Positions 1 through 5,746 of a DNA stretch of 7,282 nt are shown in pieces (position 1 is the stretch's first letter; each line of letters starts with the position of its first letter). Position numbers and translations under genes: made by a program. Origin of the DNA: Pseudomonadota bacterium (GTDB taxonomy: Bacteria; Pseudomonadota; Gammaproteobacteria; UBA1113); assembly GCA_021782065.1 (NCBI GenBank), contig JAJXVQ010000056.1, positions 1-7,282 of the forward strand, written 5' to 3'. The notes below the pieces were generated by a model. It worked only from the letters and a program-made list of their open reading frames with translations, was not told where the DNA came from and searched no databases.

Positions 1-1
1 A

Positions 2-568
2 CAATTGTTAGAGTCTATGGGTTTGGGGAGTCAGATCCCCTTAGCTGTAGCACGGCGTTTGGCTTTTGCTGTTAAAGATGAAGTGGTAGAAGAAGAGCAA
101 GAAAAGCAAAAAGCAACGCGCTTGTTAGCCAAAAAACCCTTGATAATAAAGGGCAGCGAAGGCTTAGTGGTTATTTTTGCGCATTGCTGTAGACCTATTC
201 CGGGGGATGTCATCGTTGGTATTTTATCTGCTGGCCGCGGCATGGTGGTTCATCGTGAACAATGCAAGGTAGTCAAACATCTACACGGCACGCCTACATG
301 TATTTATTTGAGCTGGCAAGAAGAAACTAGGGGCGAATTTTATACTGAAGTTGTGGCTGATGTGCACAATCAGCGCGGTGTTTTAGCAGAATTGGCTGCG
401 ACTATTTCGCATTCCGCAGCCGATATTGAAGATGTGAAGGTGAAGGATAAAGATGGTCGTTACAGTGAAGTCTCTATGTTGGTGATGGTGCGCAACAGAA
501 AACATTTAGCGCAAGTATTGCGGCGCATTCGCGCATTGGAAACAACCATACGAGTCGTTAGAATATAG
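2..568 (+). CDS. spoT: SpoT/RelA-type bifunctional (p)ppGpp synthetase/hydrolase, C-terminal part (5' end outside window)
   Basis: This is the 3' end of a long alarmone enzyme gene; the frame is open to the left edge, so the TTG at 5 is not a start. The protein makes and degrades (p)ppGpp in the stringent response, but the catalytic HD and synthetase domains lie outside the window. Visible, numbered from that TTG codon: a short helical linker (LLESMGLGS, then an acidic EEEQEKQK stretch), a conserved-cysteine/zinc-finger-like domain around residues 47-95 with the hallmark AHCCRPIPGD and the later HREQC, and an ACT domain from about 112 to 187 ending IRVVRI. This arrangement matches the end of E. 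coli SpoT (702 residues), including the position of the terminus. SpoT rather than RelA is chosen because of the pairing with ridA and the intact HCCRPIPGD motif, but RelA versus SpoT cannot be settled without the N-terminal half. It is probably cotranscribed with ridA, whose start lies 9 nt after this stop. Confidence 0.93.
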   Translation, partial: QLLESMGLGSQIPLAVARRLAFAVKDEVVEEEQEKQKATRLLAKKPLIIKGSEGLVVIFAHCCRPIPGDVIVGILSAGRGMVVHREQCKVVKHLHGTPTCIYLSWQEETRGEFYTEVVADVHNQRGVLAELAATISHSAADIEDVKVKDKDGRYSEVSMLVMVRNRKHLAQVLRRIRALETTIRVVRI

Positions 569-577
569 GGGTAGAAT

Positions 578-991
578 ATGATAGAACACAGCGAACGCAA
601 AGCCATTTACACCGACTATGCGCCCGAACCCAGCGGTATTTATTCACAAGCATTGAAAGTAGGACAAACGGTATATTTAGCCGGGCAAATAGGCTTGATT
701 CCGCAAACGGGCGAAATGGCAGGGGAAGATGTTTTAACACAAATGCGTCAAGTGTTTGCTAATTTAGAAAATGTGGCTAAAGCCTGTGGCGCTACTTTGC
801 AAGATTGCGCTAAGTTCACCGTGTATTTACTAGACTTAAATCATTTTCCTTTGCTGAACGAAGTGATGCAGGAATATTATTTATCACCGCCTTTTCCTGC
901 ACGCACTACAGTAGAAGTATCACGATTGCCTAAAGGCGCCTTAGTCGAAGTCGACGCTATTATAGTGTTGAATACGAAGCTAGCGATTTAG
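578..991 (+). CDS. ridA: RidA family reactive intermediate (enamine/imine) deaminase
   Basis: This is a complete 137-residue protein of the YjgF/YER057c/UK114 (RidA) family. Family members are trimers that hydrolyse reactive 2-aminoacrylate and related enamines released by PLP enzymes to keto acids and ammonia in the cytosol. Visible signature: GIYSQA near residue 20 (usual form GPYSQA, so the proline is replaced), AGQIG at 35-39, DLNHF at 86-90, and the C-terminal PARTTVEVSRLPKGALVEVDA at 107-127. Arg109 corresponds to the substrate-carboxylate arginine (E. coli Arg105). The usual Cys107 position is Thr111 and Glu120 is Asp126, both conservative variants. An AGGGG ribosome site at 567-571, overlapping the spoT stop, sits 6 nt before the ATG and fixes the start. 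The family is about 128 residues, so there are a few extra N-terminal residues. spoT-ridA adjacency is also known in pseudomonads, which supports the assignment. Confidence 0.95.
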   Translation: MIEHSERKAIYTDYAPEPSGIYSQALKVGQTVYLAGQIGLIPQTGEMAGEDVLTQMRQVFANLENVAKACGATLQDCAKFTVYLLDLNHFPLLNEVMQEYYLSPPFPARTTVEVSRLPKGALVEVDAIIVLNTKLAI

Positions 992-1245
992 TCATCGGGG
1001 GGTATTTCGCAAAATCGATTTCGCACACTAATCATGAGCAAATCGCCGGGGGCAGCCTCATGTCTTAAGTAAAATCCAATATCAAGTAATGAACGTACTG
1101 CACTAGAGCTTTCAACCAAACAAATTTTAATAGGTTTATTTGCAACTGGAATATATTGAATATCACCATCTTTACTGACTTTATATTCGCCACCAATAAT
1201 GTATTGAAAGGCTGATAATATATCTTTATGCTCTAGAATATTCCT
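988..1245 (-). pseudogene. Remnant of an AAA-family (AAA_15/OLD-like) ATPase, truncated at both ends
   Basis: Read on the minus strand there are 85 open codons ending at TAA (988-990), with no start codon near the open end; the only in-frame ATG lies far downstream. The peptide contains ILSAFQYIIGGEYK, DIQYIPVANKP, then SSSAVRSLLDIGFYLR and HEAAPGDLLMI. From memory of the family, this is the stretch before the Walker B of AAA_15-type ATPases (usually GDLLIIDEPELNLHP). Here the match ends at GDLLMI and continues as an unrelated 13-residue tail (SVRNRFCEIPPDD), so Walker B and everything after it are missing. Upstream, another frame at about 1236-1259 (PKLAKGIF) may continue the homology, implying a frameshift, but this is tentative. 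The stop overlaps the ridA stop in antisense. ATPases of this class often belong to accessory or defence loci, so this is probably the relic of an acquired gene. It is too short to be active. Confidence 0.6.
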
Positions 1246-1286
1246 TTAGCCAGTTTTGGCTATACAACCTCTTGAATGCAATATTA

Positions 1287-1295
1287 TGTTATAAT
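1287..1295 (+). promoter_or_regulatory. Extended -10 promoter for the pepP-ubiH-ubiI operon
   Basis: TG-T-TATAAT is a perfect extended -10 (TGn plus consensus TATAAT) in the AT-rich spacer before pepP. The nearest -35-like hexamer, TTGAAT at 1272-1277, is only 12 nt upstream, which is too close, so the promoter would rely on the TGn element. Predicted transcription would begin near 1302, giving a leader of about 30 nt that contains an AAGG ribosome site at 1316-1319, some 11 nt before the pepP ATG. This placement is prediction from motif and position only. Confidence 0.6.
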
Positions 1296-1330
1296 TAGAC
1301 AATTATTGCAAATCTAAGGTCATATAAAAA

Positions 1331-2641
1331 ATGAACAATATAGCTGAATTTAAACGCCGTCGTCTAGCTTTACAAGCTCAACTCAAACCCCGCAGTATGG
1401 CCTTGCTGATGGCGCGCCCAGAAGTATTACGCAATGGTGATAGCACCTTTACGTATAGGCCGGAGAGCAACTTTTTCTATTTAAGCGGTTTAGCAGAGCC
1501 AGAAGCGGTATTAATGATATTATCCAAGGACTTAGGTGGACAATGTATCTTATTTAGCCGTCCGCGCGATCCTAAGCTAGAACGCTGGAATGGCTTTATG
1601 CTGGGACTAGAAGGGGCTATTAGTGAATTGGCCATGGATGAAGCCTATCCCGTCACCGAATTTCAGAAAAAATTACCGCAGTATTTGCAACAGGTGCAAT
1701 GCGTTTATGCACCTTGGGGCAGGATCCCTCAATTAGATCAATGGATTATGAGTGCACAAGAGGATTTAAAGAAACGGGTGCGCAGAGGCACTGCTTGGCC
1801 TACTGAATTCATTGATGTGCAACACATGGTGGATGAAATGCGCGTCATCAAAAGCGATTACGAAATCGAACTCATGCGGTATGCGGCACAGACCAGTGCT
1901 AAAGCGCATAAAGCGGTAATGCAATATGCTAAGCCGGGATTGCAGGAGTATCAAGTCGAGGCCTATTTTAATTATCAATGCGGCTTAGAAAATTGTCGTT
2001 TGTCAGCGTACTCACCCATCGTGGCGGGCGGTGCAAATGCTTGTATTTTGCATTATATAGAAAACACGGCGCCGTTACGCGATGGTGATTTATTGCTGAT
2101 CGATGCGGGAGGCGAGTATAATTATTATGCCTCCGACATAACACGTACTTTCCCTATCAACGGCTGTTTTAGCGAGCCGCAACGACAAATCTATGAATTG
2201 GTATTAGAAGCGCAATTAGCGGGTATAGCGGCAGTGAAACCGGGCTCTGCTTGGAATGAAGTGCAACACGTCATATTACAGATCCTAACCGCGGGTTTAG
2301 TCAAATTCGGTTTGTTAAAGGGCGATGTGGCTACGCTGATAGAACAAAAGGCATTCTTACAATTTTATATGCATGGTTCGGGTCACCTCTTAGGTTTAGA
2401 TGTGCATGATGCTGGAGCTTATAAGATAGATGGTCAATGGCGGTTATTCGAACCGGGTATGACCTTAACGGTGGAGCCGGGTTTATACATTGATGCCAAT
2501 GACATGACCGTAGATGCGAAGTGGCGCGGCATAGGCATACGTATTGAAGACGACGTAGTGGTTACCCAACAAGGGTGCGATGTTTTAAGTGCGGGGCTTA
2601 TTAAAACAGTAGCCGATATAGAGGCTTGGATGGCAGAATGA
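1331..2641 (+). CDS. pepP: Xaa-Pro aminopeptidase (aminopeptidase P, M24B)
   Basis: This is a 436-residue cytosolic metallopeptidase that removes an N-terminal residue preceding proline. The N-terminal AMP_N domain (about 1-150) carries the typical RPESNFFYLSG...EPEAVL stretch at 43-61. The C-terminal pita-bread catalytic domain (about 175-436) shows all five dinuclear-metal ligands: Asp258 (LIDAGG), Asp269 (ASDITRTF), His352 (HGSGHLLGLDVHD), Glu382 (TVEPGLYI) and Glu406 (GIRIEDDVVV). The glutamate numbering coincides with E. coli PepP, and length agrees with the family (about 440). The substrate-side histidine in LDVHD (His359) is also present. The start ATG is chosen because it is the first in frame and lies correctly downstream of the predicted promoter and an AAGG site. 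It is the first gene of the operon and overlaps ubiH by 4 nt (ATGA). Pairing with ubiH and ubiI is a conserved gammaproteobacterial arrangement; ygfB, which often precedes pepP, is not seen here. Confidence 0.96.
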   Translation: MNNIAEFKRRRLALQAQLKPRSMALLMARPEVLRNGDSTFTYRPESNFFYLSGLAEPEAVLMILSKDLGGQCILFSRPRDPKLERWNGFMLGLEGAISELAMDEAYPVTEFQKKLPQYLQQVQCVYAPWGRIPQLDQWIMSAQEDLKKRVRRGTAWPTEFIDVQHMVDEMRVIKSDYEIELMRYAAQTSAKAHKAVMQYAKPGLQEYQVEAYFNYQCGLENCRLSAYSPIVAGGANACILHYIENTAPLRDGDLLLIDAGGEYNYYASDITRTFPINGCFSEPQRQIYELVLEAQLAGIAAVKPGSAWNEVQHVILQILTAGLVKFGLLKGDVATLIEQKAFLQFYMHGSGHLLGLDVHDAGAYKIDGQWRLFEPGMTLTVEPGLYIDANDMTVDAKWRGIGIRIEDDVVVTQQGCDVLSAGLIKTVADIEAWMAE

Positions 2642-3843
2642 ACACTCAAAGTTATGATGTTGTCATAGTAGGGGGTGGCCTAGTTGGCAATAGCTTAGCT
2701 TTGGCTTTAGTGGGATCACCATTACAGGTAGCAGTTGTAGAGGCTACCGATTATGAACAAAAGACAGAGAATACGGAGGACAATCGCGCTATAGGATTGT
2801 CCTATACTTCGCAGCGTATCTTACAAAAATTAGGGGTGTGGCCACAAATAGAAGCTAAGGCGTATCCTATAGACAGTGTACATCTTTCATTGCAAGGCCG
2901 TTTTGGTGTGGCCACCATTTCTGCTGCAGAGCAGGGTTTGGATGCCTTGGGGTGCAATATCGATATTCAGTATTTACAAAAAATATTGGCTGAAAAGGTC
3001 CGTTTAGAAAAAAACTTAACTTTATATACACCTTATCGTGTTACTACTTGTCAACGCGCTGAGGGTCAATGGCAACTCACTGTATCCAATGGGGTTTCAT
3101 CACAGAATCTGCAAGCACGTTTGGTGGTTGCAGCAGACGGCAGTAATTCCGAATTAAGACGTACTGTAGGCATTACGGCACAAGTGTGGGATTACCAGCA
3201 AAGCGCTTTAGTCTCACGGTTAACGTTTACTAAACCTTTAAATAATCGTTCTTATGAACGTTTTACGCGCTTAGGCTTAATGGCGGTGTTGCCCGCAGGT
3301 GAATACAAAGCTACTTTTGTGTGGTGCATGAACGCGGATCAGGCTGTTTATTGGCAAAGTGCAGCCCAAAAAACGTTATTGGAACAGCTGCAAAGCATAT
3401 GGGGCTATAGATTAGGGCGTTTGCAAAGCATAACGCCCGCGATACAATATCCTTTACGACGTATAGAATCCAATGAACTTTACCGAGATGGTTTTGTGCT
3501 GATAGGTAATGCTGCGCAGACCCTGCATCCGGTCGCGGCACAAGGGTTTAATTTAGGCTTGCGCGGTGCCATGATGTTAGCTGAAGTATTGCAATGGTCG
3601 CAAAAGATGGGCCGCGATTATGCAGAAAGCGCAATTTTAGCAGAATATGTGGCTAAACAGGCGCAAGATAGAAAACAAATCGCGCATTTTACCCATTTTT
3701 TAGTGAGCCGTTTTGCCAAAGAGAATGAATTTTTAAAACAATGGCAACCCTTAGCTTTATGCGGTTTAGAATGGGTTCCAGGCGCTAAGTCTTTATTGGC
3801 GCGTTTAGGCTTAGGGGGCTCGCAGAAAGCATTATGGGTATAG
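2638..3843 (+). CDS. ubiH: 2-octaprenyl-6-methoxyphenol hydroxylase UbiH (FAD-dependent)
   Basis: This 401-residue flavoprotein monooxygenase belongs to the UbiH/UbiF/VisC/COQ6 family and hydroxylates the aromatic ring (C1 in E. coli) during ubiquinone synthesis. Visible: an N-terminal Rossmann FAD site VGGGLVG (11-17), a Glu ending the second strand (VVEA, 34-36), NRAIGLS at 49-55, the DG motif VVAADGSNS (163-171), ERFTRLGLMAVLP and FVWC in the substrate domain (207-230), and the late FAD motif IGNAAQTLHPVAAQGFNLGLR (289-309). Asn291 in place of the usual GD aspartate, together with AAQTLHP, is characteristic of UbiH as opposed to UbiI or UbiF. Oddities: the normally invariant AGQG reads AAQG (300-303), and the GPLA motif of the substrate domain is GLMA (213-216). 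The start is the ATG overlapping the pepP stop (ATGA), implying translational coupling; an in-frame TTG 12 nt earlier is unlikely. The last 10 nt overlap ubiI. Confidence 0.92.
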   Translation: MNTQSYDVVIVGGGLVGNSLALALVGSPLQVAVVEATDYEQKTENTEDNRAIGLSYTSQRILQKLGVWPQIEAKAYPIDSVHLSLQGRFGVATISAAEQGLDALGCNIDIQYLQKILAEKVRLEKNLTLYTPYRVTTCQRAEGQWQLTVSNGVSSQNLQARLVVAADGSNSELRRTVGITAQVWDYQQSALVSRLTFTKPLNNRSYERFTRLGLMAVLPAGEYKATFVWCMNADQAVYWQSAAQKTLLEQLQSIWGYRLGRLQSITPAIQYPLRRIESNELYRDGFVLIGNAAQTLHPVAAQGFNLGLRGAMMLAEVLQWSQKMGRDYAESAILAEYVAKQAQDRKQIAHFTHFLVSRFAKENEFLKQWQPLALCGLEWVPGAKSLLARLGLGGSQKALWV

Positions 3844-5027
3844 TAAAAGATCGTTATGATATCATTATCGTTGGTGGGGGCATAGTCGGTTTGACCTTGG
3901 CGTTGCTATTGGCAGAGAGCGATAAACGCATTGCCTTGTTAGACAATAAAGCTCAAGTAGAAGCCTTCAACCGTGAACAATACGATGTGCGGGTCAGTGC
4001 GATTACGCCAGCTTCGGTCAAGTTATTTGAACAATTATCCGTTTGGGATGATATGGTCGCTTTACGCGTTAGTCCTTTTACGCACATGCATGTTTGGGAC
4101 GGCGATGGCCGCGCTAAAATTGAATTTGACGCAGCCTCAGTGGGTGTAAATGAATTAGGCTACATAGTAGAGAATAATGTCATGTTGCAAGTGCTGTGGC
4201 AACGCGTGGCCGCCAGTGGACAAATTATAATATTAAATGACATTCAACTAGAATATATGCAACGCCATGAACATAACCCTAATATTGAATTGCACGGTGG
4301 GAATACAATTTTAAGTGCGCCGTTGATTATGGGTGCGGATGGGGCTAAGTCGTGGTTGCGACAAGCGGCGCATATAGACATTACTGAACGTGCGTATCAA
4401 CACCATGCTATAGTCTGCACGGTTAAAACAGAAAAAGCACATGATAAAACCGCACGACAGCGGTTTATGCCACAAGGACCATTGGCATTTTTACCCTTAG
4501 ATACAGCGTATCATTCTTCTATTGTTTGGTCCAGTGTACCTACACATGCAGATACTTTGATGCAATTGTCCGATGAGGATTTTGCGTTAGCGTTAACCGA
4601 AGCCTTTCAATCGCAATTAGGCGCGGTAGTAGAAGTAGGGCCGCGAACTAAATTTCCATTGATTATGCGGCACGCTCAACAGTATGTACAACCTGGCTTA
4701 GCCTTAGTCGGTGATGCTGCACATACGATACATCCTTTAGCCGGGCAGGGTTTAAATTTAGGACTGGCTGATGCAGCTTTATTAGCCGAATTGGTGTTGC
4801 AAGACTATGCGCATAAAAACGAACGGGTGAAATACAGTACCTTAAGGGGTTATGAGCGTACGCGCAAGGCGGATAATGCAACCATGCTAGCCGCTATGGA
4901 TGGATTCAAACATTTATTTGGCAATGACATGCCGGTGATTAAATGGCTGCGTCATCGCGGCTTGAACTTAACCGATCGCCTGAGTTTTGTTAAAAATTTA
5001 ATTTTGCAAAAAGCGATGGGGGTTTGA
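3834..5027 (+). CDS. ubiI: UbiI/VisC-type FAD-dependent ubiquinone hydroxylase
   Basis: This 397-residue paralogue of the preceding gene belongs to the same FAD-dependent ring-hydroxylase family; in E. coli UbiI adds the C5 hydroxyl in ubiquinone synthesis. Visible: FAD Rossmann site VGGGIVG (13-19), YDVRVSAITPAS (50-61), GYIVENNVMLQVL (109-121), DG motif MGADGAKSWLR (166-176), GPLAFLPL (215-222), the GD motif LVGDAAHTIHPLAGQGLNLG (291-310), then YERTRKADNATMLAAMDGF (340-358) and the C-terminal LNLTDRLSFVKNLILQKAMG (377-396), close to the LxLVDRLPPLKxxLxxxAMG pattern of the VisC/UbiF group. GDAAHTIHP with a complete AGQG contrasts with the UbiH type next door. Choice of UbiI rather than UbiF or a broad-specificity UbiM/UbiL-like enzyme rests on position after pepP-ubiH, not on decisive residues. 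The ATG lies inside the end of ubiH (10-nt overlap), so translation is probably coupled. No terminator is seen directly after the stop. Confidence 0.88.
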   Translation: MGIVKDRYDIIIVGGGIVGLTLALLLAESDKRIALLDNKAQVEAFNREQYDVRVSAITPASVKLFEQLSVWDDMVALRVSPFTHMHVWDGDGRAKIEFDAASVGVNELGYIVENNVMLQVLWQRVAASGQIIILNDIQLEYMQRHEHNPNIELHGGNTILSAPLIMGADGAKSWLRQAAHIDITERAYQHHAIVCTVKTEKAHDKTARQRFMPQGPLAFLPLDTAYHSSIVWSSVPTHADTLMQLSDEDFALALTEAFQSQLGAVVEVGPRTKFPLIMRHAQQYVQPGLALVGDAAHTIHPLAGQGLNLGLADAALLAELVLQDYAHKNERVKYSTLRGYERTRKADNATMLAAMDGFKHLFGNDMPVIKWLRHRGLNLTDRLSFVKNLILQKAMGV

Positions 5028-5032
5028 GGGGT

Positions 5033-5561
5033 ATGAAGAATGATAATCACAACCCTTCAATAGGTCATAATTTGCTTAACCCTATTCGTGAGCTAATCGT
5101 AGCTGCTCGGGGGCAGGTGCTGCGGGCTATTCGTAGCTGCTCGGGGGCAGGTGCTGCGGGCTATCAATGGCAGTATGGTACAGACTTACTGGAATATAGG
5201 CCGTTTAATTGTTGAAGAAGAACAGGCAGGTGAGCAGCGAGCAACTTATGGGGCGCAACAATTGCAGAATTTGGCCAAGGAATTGACAAAAGAGTTTGGA
5301 AAAGGCTTTGATGTACGAAATTTAAGCAATATGCATGCATTTTACCTCACTTTCTCAAATTGGAACGCAGTGCGTACCGAATTGAGCTGGACTCACTACC
5401 GAGCTTTAATTCGTATTGAAAATGAACAGGCACGGCAATGGTATCTGCAAGAGGCTATTTCACAAAATTGGAGTGCACGCGCACTTGAACGACAAATATC
5501 GGTGCTTTACTATGAACGACTATTATCCAGTCAAGATCAAACTTGGGTGAAAGCTCAATAG
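5033..5561 (+). pseudogene. DUF1016/YhcG-type gene, frameshifted by a tandem duplication and lacking the C-terminal nuclease domain
   Basis: The ATG at 5033, 5 nt after the ubiI stop, opens MKNDNHNPSIGHNLLNPIRE then LIVAARGQVLRAI, after which the frame runs into unrelated residues and stops at a TGA near 5213. A second frame from about 5151 continues RAINGSMVQTYWNIGRLIVE, EEQAGEQRATYG, EFGKGFDVRNLSNMHAFYLT, TELSWTHYRALIRIEN and NWSARALERQISVLYYERLL. Together these are the DUF1016 N-terminal domain (compare E. coli YhcG: VNFSMVQAYWSIGREIVEEE, NLQLMRQFY, LSWSHYVFLMRIEN). The break is caused solely by a 34-bp exact tandem duplication (5097-5164): without one copy the frame is continuous for 164 residues. 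The family normally continues into a YhcG_C PDDEXK nuclease-fold domain; here the protein ends at TWVKAQ just before a GC-rich element, so that domain is lost. It probably rides on the ubi operon transcript. Function of the family is not firmly established; many copies are mobile or accessory. Whether the N-terminal domain alone would be functional cannot be told. Confidence 0.85.
5097..5164 (+). repeat. Perfect 34-bp tandem duplication inside the DUF1016 gene
   Basis: Two identical adjacent units, 5097-5130 and 5131-5164, each begin TCGTAGCTGC and end TGCGGGCTAT. Flanking bases differ (a versus t before, t versus c after), so the unit is exactly 34 bp. As 34 is not a multiple of three, the extra copy shifts the reading frame by one. 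Both units are GC-rich relative to their surroundings. Zero divergence between copies points to a recent slippage or recombination event, or to a site that keeps expanding and contracting. Confidence 0.97.
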
Positions 5562-5646
5562 GAATGGCGGGGTGCCCGGTGATTGGGGTCCCCGGCGCTA
5601 AGCCGCCACGAGCACGATGGGATAATCACCGGGACAGGACCACGCC
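5562..5646. repeat. GC-rich, strongly foldable intergenic element (candidate REP/MITE-like repeat or structured RNA)
   Basis: About 85 bp that are roughly 68% G+C by hand count, sharply above the neighbouring genes. Nested complementarity: a perfect 10-bp inverted pair CCCGGTGATT (5575-5584) with AATCACCGGG (5624-5633); outer arms GGCGGGGT (5566-5573) with ACCACGCC (5639-5646), 7 of 8 pairs; and between them GGGGTCCCC (5585-5593) and a small CGGC/GCCG hairpin near 5593-5605. There is no T-tract on either strand, so it is not a standard intrinsic terminator, though it could still slow polymerase between the converging ubi and exporter transcripts. It begins right at the stop of the truncated DUF1016 gene, consistent with an inserted element or the scar of a rearrangement. 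I do not recognise a named family. Minus-strand reading gives an open frame through it with no start context. Confidence 0.55.
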
Positions 5647-5746
5647 AGCTATGAATGACAACGAATTCGCCCTAGGTCTAAGCATACTGAGAACTAGCTT
5701 TTACTGAATTGTATGAGGATGCTCATAGCGAGTATTCTGTTAAGAG

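Noticed and set aside
1272..1277. TTGAAT as -35 of the pepP promoter
   Set aside because: Spacing to TATAAT is only 12 nt, too short for a standard sigma-70 promoter.
2626..2637. Upstream TTG start for ubiH
   Set aside because: The ATG at 2638 overlapping the pepP stop gives the normal family N-terminus a few residues before the FAD site; the TTG only adds MDGR.
5097..5164. CRISPR-like array
   Set aside because: There are only two directly abutting units with no spacers, inside a coding region.
5151..5561. Independent 136-residue gene starting at GTG 5151
   Set aside because: The GTG lies within the second copy of the 34-bp duplication and has no properly spaced ribosome site. The protein is simply the out-of-frame remainder of the DUF1016 gene beginning at 5033.
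5580..5680. Minus-strand open frame through the GC-rich element (contains IHSWRGPVPV)
   Set aside because: It has no start codon with a ribosome site, and the frame is explained by lack of stops in GC-rich repeat sequence; no protein family recognised.
5712..5727. Hairpin TATGAG-gatg-CTCATA as a terminator between converging genes
   Set aside because: The stem is only 6 bp, AT-rich, with no T-tract on either strand.
5705..5746. Plus-strand peptide TELYEDAHSEYSVKS as a remnant of another gene
   Set aside because: Fifteen codons without a start or recognisable family; cannot be told from chance.
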